Positions 11,701-18,088 of a stretch of DNA of 18,088 nt are shown here, in pieces. Source of the stretch: an uncultured Eubacteriales bacterium (GTDB taxonomy: Bacteria; Bacillota; Clostridia; Christensenellales; UBA1242); NCBI GenBank assembly GCA_948512295.1, contig CAOQRA010000022.1:1-18088 (forward strand), read 5' to 3'. How positions within the stretch are numbered: the first letter of the stretch is position 1; each line of letters begins with the position of its first letter. Both the position numbers and the translations under genes were made by a program. Below the pieces are notes generated by a model. That model was not told where the DNA came from. It was given only the letters and a program-made list of their open reading frames with translations, and made no database searches.

Positions 11701-12432
11701 TTAATATTGTGTAGTTTTTAAATATAATCCATTTGGCGGCATCGTGACACCTGCAAATGCACGATTACCATCATTTAATGCTTTTTTCGCACTCTCTTCG
11801 CTAAGTTTGCCTTGACCTATATCTATTAAAGTGCCCACAAGTATTCGCACCATATTGTATAAAAAGCCACTACCCTCAACTTCAAACTCAAGTATATCTT
11901 TTTTCTTGCGTACATCAAATCGATAAATAGTGCGGTGATAATCCTTAGTTATCGCTTGCGCGCTACAATAGCCTTTAAAGTCATGCTTACCCAAAAACAT
12001 CTTGCTTGCTTTTTGCATTTTCTCCAAATCTAAATTATTGTTATAAAAAGCCATATATTTTGCTTGAAAAGCATCTTTTTTACCTAAATTAACCAAATAT
12101 TTATAGGTTTTTGTTTTAATATCAAAACGCGCATGAAAATCGTCTGGCACAAACTTGGCATTTTTTATTACAATATCGCCTGGAAGAAGACTATTAAGGA
12201 CATCGGCAAGTCTGGATATTGGAATAGGAACATTTAAATCAAAATGCACACTCTGCCCTAGAGCATGCACTCCTGCGTCGGTGCGCCCACTTGCAAAGAC
12301 CTCCACCTCTTTGCCACAAACAACCATAAGTGCCTTTTCAAGTTCGCCTTGAATGGTTGGCAAATCTTGCTGCCTTTGCCAGCCTTTATAACTGCTTCCA
12401 TCATATTCAATTGTAAGAAGAACGCGTTTCAT
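11701..12432 (-). CDS. truA: tRNA pseudouridine(38-40) synthase TruA
   Basis: 243-aa enzyme converting uridines 38-40 in the anticodon arm of many tRNAs to pseudouridine; it works as a homodimer without cofactors. The catalytic Asp52 sits in SGRTDAGVHALGQ. Other family blocks are IEYDGSSYKGWQRQ at the N-terminus, FHARFDIKTKTYKYLV, and the C-terminal GSGFLYNMVRILVGTLIDIGQGK. The length is normal. The frame is open for 51 more codons upstream, but MKRVLLTIEYDG is the standard family start. No SD precedes the ATG; TATAAT ends 7 nt before it, so the mRNA should be leaderless. It is divergent from the PFOR gene. Downstream there is only an A/T-rich weak hairpin. Confidence 0.93.
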   Translation of the reverse strand: MKRVLLTIEYDGSSYKGWQRQQDLPTIQGELEKALMVVCGKEVEVFASGRTDAGVHALGQSVHFDLNVPIPISRLADVLNSLLPGDIVIKNAKFVPDDFHARFDIKTKTYKYLVNLGKKDAFQAKYMAFYNNNLDLEKMQKASKMFLGKHDFKGYCSAQAITKDYHRTIYRFDVRKKKDILEFEVEGSGFLYNMVRILVGTLIDIGQGKLSEESAKKALNDGNRAFAGVTMPPNGLYLKTTQY

Positions 12433-12439
12433 AAAAATT

Positions 12440-12467
12440 ATTATACAATATTTACGAAATAATTCAA
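12440..12467 (-). promoter_or_regulatory. truA promoter (leaderless mRNA predicted)
   Basis: Minus strand TTGAAT (12462-12467), 16-bp spacer, perfect TATAAT (12440-12445). There are 7 nt between the -10 and the ATG at 12432. Confidence 0.6.
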
Positions 12468-12486
12468 AATAAAAAGCGTGATTTCT

Positions 12487-12516
12487 TTGACTAATGCCTA
12501 GTTTATGCGATATAAT
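12487..12516 (+). promoter_or_regulatory. PFOR promoter
   Basis: TTGACT (12487-12492), 18-bp spacer, perfect TATAAT (12511-12516). The start is at about 12522, right at the SD GGAG (12523-12526). Confidence 0.65.
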
Positions 12517-12532
12517 TTTAATGGAGAAAATT

Positions 12533-15500
12533 ATGAACAAAATTATAGTAGATGGCAACACAGCGGTTGCACGCATAGCATACAAACTTTCCGAAGTTAT
12601 ACCAGTTTATCCCATAACCCCCTCCTCACCTATGGCTGAATATTGCAGTGCACAAAATGCAAAAGGTGCTAAAAACCTTTATGGTGAACAAGTTAAAATG
12701 ATTGAAATGCAGTCAGAAGCTGGTGCTGCTGGTACTTTGCATGGAGCCCTTTTAGCTGGTGCACTTGGCACAACATTTACAGCAAGTCAAGGGCTACTTT
12801 TAATGATACCAAATTTATATAAAATGTCTGGTGAAGATTTGCCAGCCGTGCTTCATGTCGCCTCTCGTGCGGTAGCAAGTCATGCACTGAATATTTTTTG
12901 TGACCACTCTGACGTTATGGCAACTCGCATGAGCGGAGTAACAATCCTTTCCTCCTCAAGCGTGGAAGAATGTCAAGACATGGCAGTGGCCGCACATATG
13001 CTAGCATTAAAATCTAACAATCCCGTAATACACTTTTTTGATGGTTTTCGTACAAGTCATGAAATACAAAAGATCGAAGAAATTGATGATGCCACTCTTT
13101 TAAAATTGGTACCACGAAGCCTTGTAGAGCAAAGCGAGTTTACTGCACATGCACTATGCAGTAATCATCCTGTGCAATTTGGTACCGCTCAAAACCCAGA
13201 TGTATTTTTTCAAAATAGAGAAGCTAGCGAGGGCAAAGTTCGTGCCACACTTTCTCACTTTGAAAATGTATGTGGACAGCTTGAAAGCGTGCTTGGCCGC
13301 GCTTACGCACCTTTCGAGTACTATGGAAATAAAAACGCCAAACATGTAATCGTTGTAATGGGAAGCGCATACACCACTTTTAAAGAAACTCTAATAAATG
13401 AAAACTTACAAGACGTTGGCATAATTTATGTTAGACTATATAGACCTTTTGCATATTCACTTTTTGTAAAAATATTGCCTAGCACTTGCCAAAAAATATG
13501 CGTACTTGATAGAACCAAGGAAGATGGTGCGACTGGGCCGCTTGCTCTTGATGTTATAGAGGCTGTGCATAAGGCAGGTTTAAATTGTAAAGTAGTTGGT
13601 GGGCGTTATGGCCTTGGTGGCAAAGACTTTTCACCTGCATGTGCCATGGCAGTCATAAACAACATTAAAAGCCAACTCCCTAAAGACAACTTCACTGTAG
13701 GCATAAATGACGATGTATTCTTTACTTCCCTTCCATTAGTGGATGCAAAACCAAATAAAGCGCTGGAGATTAAAATCTACGGACTAGGCTCTGATGGCTC
13801 AGTGTCAGCGAGCAAATCTACTATAAAAATCCTTGGTCAAAGTTATGACAAATATGTTCAAGGCTATTTTGAATACGACAGCAAAAAGTCTGGAAGCATG
13901 ACAATTTCACATCTTAGAATAAGTGATGAACCAATACTTTCCAGTTACCTATTAAATCAAAGCGACTTTATATCCATAGGCAATTTTTCCTTTGTTCATA
14001 AATACGATTGTTTAAAAGGCTTAAAACAAAATGGAATAGTTATTATTAATTCTATCTTTGACGGTAATGAAATTGATAAAGTGCTTCCACAAAATTATGT
14101 TAATACTTTGAAAAGCAAAAATGCACGCCTTTTTATAATAAATGGATATGAAATCGCAAAAAAATGCGGTTTGGGCGATAAAATTAATATAATTATGCAA
14201 ATGGCACTGTTTAAGGCGACTGCACTTCTTTCAGTGGAAGAAGCTGAAGCATATATGACAAAAGAAATTACGAAAACCTTTTCGCGAAAAGGCCAAAGCG
14301 TGGTTGACAAAAATATTCAAGCTATGAAAATGTCAGAAAATAGCCTTATTGAAATTGACGTATATAAACTTAATGGCACAAAAAGCGTTAAGCGTGACTC
14401 TGGCAGTGGGCAATTTTATAAGGACATATTTAAGCCTATTCAAGACATGTGTGGCAACGATATACCAGTTTCTAAGTTTGCAGCAAATGGCGTAACTCCT
14501 ACTGGCACAAGCGCTATGGAAAAAAGAAACATTGCGTCAAGACTTCCTAAATGGATAAAAGAAAACTGTGTCGAGTGTGGCCAATGCGTGCTTGCATGTC
14601 CTCATTCGGCACTTCGAGCAGTTTTGACAAATGAAGATGTGCAAAACGCCGACATGTTCAAAGCAGCAATCGGAATAAAAGAAGCATTATATAAAATCCA
14701 ACTTTCGCCAGAGGACTGCACTGGCTGCGGGGTTTGTGCAAACGTCTGCCCTGCCATAAATAAAGCGTTACAAATGGTAGATGCAAGTGCTATTCTTGAT
14801 GAAGAGCGTCAAAAATACGACCTTTGCAAAACCTTACCAAAAGTAAAACAAAGCGTCTTTACTGACGACTTTGCAAAAGGTTGCCAATTTAATGAAAGTT
14901 ACTTTGAATTTCCTGGTGCATGCGCTGGCTGCGGAGAAACGCCATATATAAAACTTGCTTCCATGCTTTTTGGTGAAAAAATGCTAATTGCCAATGCTAC
15001 AGGCTGCTCAAGCATATATGCAGGAAGTTATCCGTCCTGCCCTTTCACAAAAAATAGCGAAGGAAAAGGCCCTGCCTGGGCAAATAGTCTTTTCGAAGAC
15101 AACGCCGAGTTTGGCTTAGGAATACGCCTTGGCAGCAGCTATCATGAAAAAGAAAATCGCTCTGTCTGGATAATCGGCGGCGACGGCTGGGCTTATGACA
15201 TAGGCTTTGGTGGCCTTGACCATGTACTTTCAACTGGCGAAAATGTCAATATTTTAGTACTCGATAATGAGTCCTATTCAAACACAGGCGGACAAAGTAG
15301 TAAAGCTACACCAATGGGTGCCAGCGTTAAACTCAATGACGCAGGTAAACGCACCCACAAAAAGGATTTAGGTGCAATTGCTATGAGCTATCCAAATGTC
15401 TATGTCGCAAAAGTGGCAATCGGTGCCAATATGACTCAGTGCATAAAAGCTTTCAAAGAGGCAGAAAAACACGACGGGCCAAGCTTAATACTTGCTTACT

Positions 15501-15778
15501 CCACTTGCATAAATCAAGGGTTTAATCTTGAATACAGCCTGCAAGAGATGAAAAAAGCGGTGGAATGCGGCTACTGGCCGTTATATAGATATAACCCAAA
15601 AGAAAAAAGACTTTACCTTGAAAGTACGTTAAATGCTGACAAATATATGGAATTTTTGAAGAATGAAAGGCGCTACGCAATCACTATGGAAGACAGCAGC
15701 AAACAAGAACTGCTCGAACAAAATAAAGCCTTTGCAATAGATAACTATCAAAGTTTAAAAGACAAAAGCGAAAAATAA
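12533..15778 (+). CDS. nifJ: Pyruvate:ferredoxin (flavodoxin) oxidoreductase, single-chain
   Basis: 1081-aa fused enzyme that oxidises pyruvate plus CoA to acetyl-CoA and CO2, passing electrons to ferredoxin; it is a central oxygen-sensitive step of anaerobic metabolism. Domain order: N-terminal pyruvate-binding domain (VYPITPSSPMAEY, residues 25-37), middle gamma-type domain (about 410-600), two [4Fe-4S] ferredoxin motifs (Cys679, 682, 685, 689 and Cys729, 732, 735, 739), and C-terminal TPP domain with GGDGW (882-886) and NTGGQ (917-921). Proximal-cluster cysteines are 797, 800 and probably 825. It is about 90 residues shorter than usual PFORs (about 1170-1200), with no essential motif missing. 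ATG 12533 has GGAG 6 nt upstream; in-frame ATGs at 12494 and 12521 lie before or at the transcription start. Confidence 0.95.
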   Translation: MNKIIVDGNTAVARIAYKLSEVIPVYPITPSSPMAEYCSAQNAKGAKNLYGEQVKMIEMQSEAGAAGTLHGALLAGALGTTFTASQGLLLMIPNLYKMSGEDLPAVLHVASRAVASHALNIFCDHSDVMATRMSGVTILSSSSVEECQDMAVAAHMLALKSNNPVIHFFDGFRTSHEIQKIEEIDDATLLKLVPRSLVEQSEFTAHALCSNHPVQFGTAQNPDVFFQNREASEGKVRATLSHFENVCGQLESVLGRAYAPFEYYGNKNAKHVIVVMGSAYTTFKETLINENLQDVGIIYVRLYRPFAYSLFVKILPSTCQKICVLDRTKEDGATGPLALDVIEAVHKAGLNCKVVGGRYGLGGKDFSPACAMAVINNIKSQLPKDNFTVGINDDVFFTSLPLVDAKPNKALEIKIYGLGSDGSVSASKSTIKILGQSYDKYVQGYFEYDSKKSGSMTISHLRISDEPILSSYLLNQSDFISIGNFSFVHKYDCLKGLKQNGIVIINSIFDGNEIDKVLPQNYVNTLKSKNARLFIINGYEIAKKCGLGDKINIIMQMALFKATALLSVEEAEAYMTKEITKTFSRKGQSVVDKNIQAMKMSENSLIEIDVYKLNGTKSVKRDSGSGQFYKDIFKPIQDMCGNDIPVSKFAANGVTPTGTSAMEKRNIASRLPKWIKENCVECGQCVLACPHSALRAVLTNEDVQNADMFKAAIGIKEALYKIQLSPEDCTGCGVCANVCPAINKALQMVDASAILDEERQKYDLCKTLPKVKQSVFTDDFAKGCQFNESYFEFPGACAGCGETPYIKLASMLFGEKMLIANATGCSSIYAGSYPSCPFTKNSEGKGPAWANSLFEDNAEFGLGIRLGSSYHEKENRSVWIIGGDGWAYDIGFGGLDHVLSTGENVNILVLDNESYSNTGGQSSKATPMGASVKLNDAGKRTHKKDLGAIAMSYPNVYVAKVAIGANMTQCIKAFKEAEKHDGPSLILAYSTCINQGFNLEYSLQEMKKAVECGYWPLYRYNPKEKRLYLESTLNADKYMEFLKNERRYAITMEDSSKQELLEQNKAFAIDNYQSLKDKSEK

Positions 15779-15809
15779 TACAAAGCACAGTCTATTAGTA
15801 AAAATTGAA

Positions 15810-15838
15810 AAATAACAACCTAGACGGTTGTTATTTTT
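15810..15838. terminator. Bidirectional rho-independent terminator
   Basis: AAATAACAACC (15810-15820), loop TAGAC, GGTTGTTATTT (15826-15836), then more T. It serves the PFOR gene and the convergent hydrolase gene. Confidence 0.88.
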
Positions 15839-16773
15839 TACATGTAATATTTGTCTAAAAATCTATTTAAGCGGTGCTCATACTCTTTAGGCGATGTCGG
15901 ATAACTCATAGCGTGTTTTGCACCCTCCACAATATATACCTCTTTTCGCCCCTCTGGCAAAACTTCTGAAAGACGATAAACCATTTCAGTTGGCACAAAC
16001 TTATCTTCTTTACCGTGTATAAAAAGTACTGGAAGTTGTGATTTTTTGAGCGCTTTGACTACGTCAGCTTGTTTTAAGTCTAATCCCTTTACTCTTTTTA
16101 AATAGCCATTGAAAAAATTCATAAAAGGTTTTGCACTGATATGCAATCGGTGAGAATAAATATAACAAAGTTGTCTAAAGGCATTATCAAAACCACAATC
16201 GGATATAGCGCATTTTACGTTTTCAGGCAAATTGTCACCAAGCGACATGCACACAGCCGAAGCGCCCATGGAAAGTCCAAAAAGCGCTATTTTATAATTT
16301 GGGTTTTTAGTTATTGAAAGCTCAATCCAAGAGCATATATCTTTATGCTCAAGATAGCCCATTGTAATCATATCCCCTTCGCTTGCACCATGTGCACGGC
16401 TTTCTATGGCAAGTAAATCATAGCCTCTTTTATAAAAATACTTGGCATAATTAAATGTTTCGCGAAAGTCCCCGCCATAACCATGCACTAAAATTGCCAA
16501 TTTATCACTATTGTTATTTAAATAATGCCCGCACAACTTAAAATTATCAAATGAAGTGACGGACAAAACTTCAAAGGGGTAATTCTTCCACCATTCAAGG
16601 TCAATCATATATTCATCTAGGTTTTGCGCCATGTGTTTTGAAGATAGTTTTTTGGCCCTTGCATTTTTAGATAAAACTAATCTAAAGGCAATGCTCCCTA
16701 CAAGCAAATAACCCCCCAAAACTAGAAGAACAAGCGCTAATAAAACCAAAACAATAATGGAAAATATGTGCAT
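15838..16773 (-). CDS. Membrane-anchored alpha/beta hydrolase (serine hydrolase)
   Basis: 311 aa. A single hydrophobic helix (about residues 5-27) anchors a catalytic domain with a standard alpha/beta-hydrolase triad: Ser168 in GLSMGA, Asp257 in HGKEDKFVP, and His287 in EGAKHAMSY. The oxyanion-hole motif HGYGG is at 97-101. The layout matches the 'alpha/beta hydrolase, BAAT/peptidase S9-like' proteins of Clostridia; the substrate could be an ester, thioester or peptide. The start 3 nt after the upstream gene's stop, with GGTGGAG inside that gene, shows a tight two-gene operon. The topology is not certain. Confidence 0.85.
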   Translation of the reverse strand: MHIFSIIVLVLLALVLLVLGGYLLVGSIAFRLVLSKNARAKKLSSKHMAQNLDEYMIDLEWWKNYPFEVLSVTSFDNFKLCGHYLNNNSDKLAILVHGYGGDFRETFNYAKYFYKRGYDLLAIESRAHGASEGDMITMGYLEHKDICSWIELSITKNPNYKIALFGLSMGASAVCMSLGDNLPENVKCAISDCGFDNAFRQLCYIYSHRLHISAKPFMNFFNGYLKRVKGLDLKQADVVKALKKSQLPVLFIHGKEDKFVPTEMVYRLSEVLPEGRKEVYIVEGAKHAMSYPTSPKEYEHRLNRFLDKYYM

Positions 16774-16776
16774 ATA

Positions 16777-17673
16777 TTACTCCACCACAGCCTTAATACT
16801 TTCTCCACTTTCAGCATCTTGATAAGTAAGCCAATATCCAAAGCCATCCGTCTTAGTCTTATCAAGCGGAAACCATACAGGATAACCGCTAAGCTCCTTA
16901 GGTGGATTTTTTTGATATACTCCTGGTACACCATAACAAATATATTTTAATTTATCTTCATCATATATAAGCCCAAAAACATAGTAATCTCCTCCGCCTT
17001 CAAGTTCAACTTTCACGAATTTAGAGTTTGGTAAAAGATTTTCGAGATACTTTTCTTGCGGATTTTTTTCAAACAATTTATCAATTTGAGCTTTAATTTC
17101 TTGATAAAATGTAAGTTTATCTTGCTTTTCTTGGCTTTCTTCTTGCAGGCCGCTTGCCTTGCAGTGAGAATAAAAATATTCTCGGTATTTACATTTCGCA
17201 CAAGTTTTACCTTCAAATTCTTCGTCAATTGCCTCATCTATCTCTTTTTGAGTTTGTTCATCATAATCAATACCATGCAGATCTAAAACTTTTTCCACTT
17301 CAGTCATACTTTTAACATTTTCAAGCGAAGAAATGACCGCGCCATATACATCATCTTTATTCCCACTGCCCTCACTATTGCCATATAAAAGCGCTTCGCT
17401 TTCGCCACCTAAAATATTAACTACTGCACATGAAAACTTATTAGGTAGCTTTTCGTTTAGCGCTTGAAACGTCCAAAGCATACTGCTTTGACGAGTAAGC
17501 CCTGCTTTAATGACTTTGCCATCATTGTAAAGGCCTAAGCTTATAATTCCGCTTGGCTCATTAGAAAAATTATATAATCTAAGTCTTCCAACCAAATCAT
17601 TTCCCTGCTCTTCAATTGTAAGCACCGCCTTTTGATTTTCCTTGCCTGTTAAAACCATGCTTTTTTTTGACAT
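16777..17673 (-). CDS. Uncharacterised 298-aa protein with a Cys cluster
   Basis: I do not recognise a named family. The N-terminal half (about residues 1-115) is rich in beta-strands, ending near GNSEGSGNKDDVYG. A central acidic stretch leads into a small cysteine group, Cys158-x2-Cys161-x9-Cys171 with His170, which could bind zinc or a cluster. A charged, probably coiled helix follows (about 178-212). The C-terminal domain GDYYVFGLIYDEDKLKYICYGVPG ... YPVWFPLDKTKTDGFGYWLTYQD is compact and aromatic-rich. There is no signal peptide. SD AGGAGT precedes the ATG. It is the first gene of an operon with the membrane hydrolase (3 nt apart), so the two probably act together, but nothing identifies how. 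Confidence 0.7.
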   Translation of the reverse strand: MSKKSMVLTGKENQKAVLTIEEQGNDLVGRLRLYNFSNEPSGIISLGLYNDGKVIKAGLTRQSSMLWTFQALNEKLPNKFSCAVVNILGGESEALLYGNSEGSGNKDDVYGAVISSLENVKSMTEVEKVLDLHGIDYDEQTQKEIDEAIDEEFEGKTCAKCKYREYFYSHCKASGLQEESQEKQDKLTFYQEIKAQIDKLFEKNPQEKYLENLLPNSKFVKVELEGGGDYYVFGLIYDEDKLKYICYGVPGVYQKNPPKELSGYPVWFPLDKTKTDGFGYWLTYQDAESGESIKAVVE

Positions 17674-17730
17674 AATACTGCACTCCTATGTAAATATAAT
17701 ACTTAGGATAAGACAAATAATACTACAACA

Positions 17731-17755
17731 AAAATAGCGAAACATAAGTTTCGCT
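17731..17755 (-). terminator. Minus-strand terminator
   Basis: AGCGAAAC (17736-17743), loop ATAA, GTTTCGCT (17748-17755). On the minus strand the stem is followed by ATTTTTGTTG; on the plus strand no T tract follows. It therefore ends a transcript coming from the right edge. Confidence 0.7.
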
Positions 17756-17824
17756 GTCGAATATTGTAGAAATTTTATAATCGTAATTTATCCATTTTAA
17801 TTTTTAGAGTACATCTTTGATGTC

Positions 17825-17992
17825 TTAAAGCTGAATGTATTGCTCCTTTGACTTTTTATATTGAAAATCAAGCTTTATTGTATCGCCCCCTTTCCGATAT
17901 CCAGTTTTAATAAACTCGCTTTTTTCTCATCAATTGTTAAAAACTTTTTTATGCATATATTTATTTTGATAATAAGCTGCAAATTTTGCCAT
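17825..17992 (-). pseudogene. Possible small gene broken by two homopolymer frameshifts
   Basis: A minus-strand frame starts at ATG 17992 (MAKFAAYYQNKYMHKK) and hits a stop after 20 codons. If one T is removed from the T5 run and one A added to the following A6 run, the frame continues through LTIDEKKSEFIKTGYRKGG and ends IQL-stop at 17825, giving 55 aa. No SD is visible and I know no homologue. A terminator lies 70 nt downstream. Chance open frames are a real alternative. Confidence 0.25.
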
Positions 17993-18088
17993 ACTTTGAC
18001 AACATTCTTACATATCCGATTTTTAAAATTTAAACATTCCCCAATTTATAAATCATATTAATTTAGTTTTATATAAAATATACAAAAT

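Larger units (their letters stand above)
17674..18088. other. Right-edge region: no intact gene seen
   Basis: About 415 bp with no ORF that has both an SD and plausible content. It contains a minus-strand terminator (17731-17755). Upstream of that on the minus strand is a possible broken small gene (17825-17992). A plus-strand 66-codon frame (17861-18061) looks like a shadow, rich in Phe, Ile and Ser. Confidence 0.6.

Noticed and set aside
17861..18061. Plus-strand ORF of 66 codons at the right edge
   Set aside because: No SD, low-complexity hydrophobic translation, and it lies opposite a minus-strand terminator and candidate frame.

Overview
The window looks like a chromosomal segment of a low-GC, strictly anaerobic member of the Bacillota (Clostridia-like, probably an uncultured gut or sediment lineage). 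The grounds are the AT-rich composition, strong Shine-Dalgarno sites of the GGAGG type, sigma-A-type promoters, U-tract hairpin terminators, a one-polypeptide pyruvate:ferredoxin oxidoreductase (PFOR), and a GGGtGRT/Fe-S scaffold gene pair. I cannot assign a genus. Most genes are housekeeping genes. No integrase, transposase, CRISPR array, tRNA or rRNA was found.

Layout. 1-108: divergent promoters, one firing off the left edge and one for rsmD. 109-642: rsmD (+). 668-768: an inverted pair of a dispersed palindromic repeat. 781-2100: minus-strand operon yigZ-recX-acpS with overlapping genes. 2121-2319: cluster of the same repeat family. 2330-3091: two tandem-duplicated Xre repressors (-) facing a small Cro-like HTH gene (+) across a promoter region with three regularly spaced AACC-N4-GGTT operator-like sites. 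3175-3795: SAM methyltransferase (-). 3847-4342: about 500 bp without a convincing gene but with a promoter, a strong hairpin and a roughly 170-nt rod-like fold. 4343-5590: tyrS (-), sharing an inverted-repeat-bearing promoter region with 5701-7385, a two-gene operon of a NifU-like Fe-S scaffold and a GGGtGRT protein (+). 7417-8160: unknown protein with a G9 tract (-). 8239-9714: membrane-anchored beta-helix (DUF4097-like) protein (-). 9754-11568: short alanyl-tRNA synthetase (-). 11701-12432: truA (-), divergent from the PFOR gene 12533-15778 (+). 15838-17673: two-gene operon of an unknown Cys-containing protein and a membrane-anchored alpha/beta hydrolase (-). 17674-18088: a terminator and a possible broken small gene on the minus strand.

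The genes divide into translation and RNA maturation (rsmD, tyrS, alaS, truA), anaerobic Fe-S and pyruvate metabolism (scaffold, GGGtGRT, PFOR), and a small regulatory switch. Promoter architecture is very compact. rsmD and truA appear to be leaderless, with the -10 box 6-7 nt before the ATG and no SD. alaS, PFOR, tyrS and the 8160 gene have predicted leaders of only about 10-15 nt. The most interesting items are the CI/Cro-like switch with its operator array, the covarying palindromic repeat family, the uncharacterised scaffold/GGGtGRT pair, the alanyl-tRNA synthetase lacking its C-terminal domain, and the unexplained structured region at 3.9-4.2 kb.
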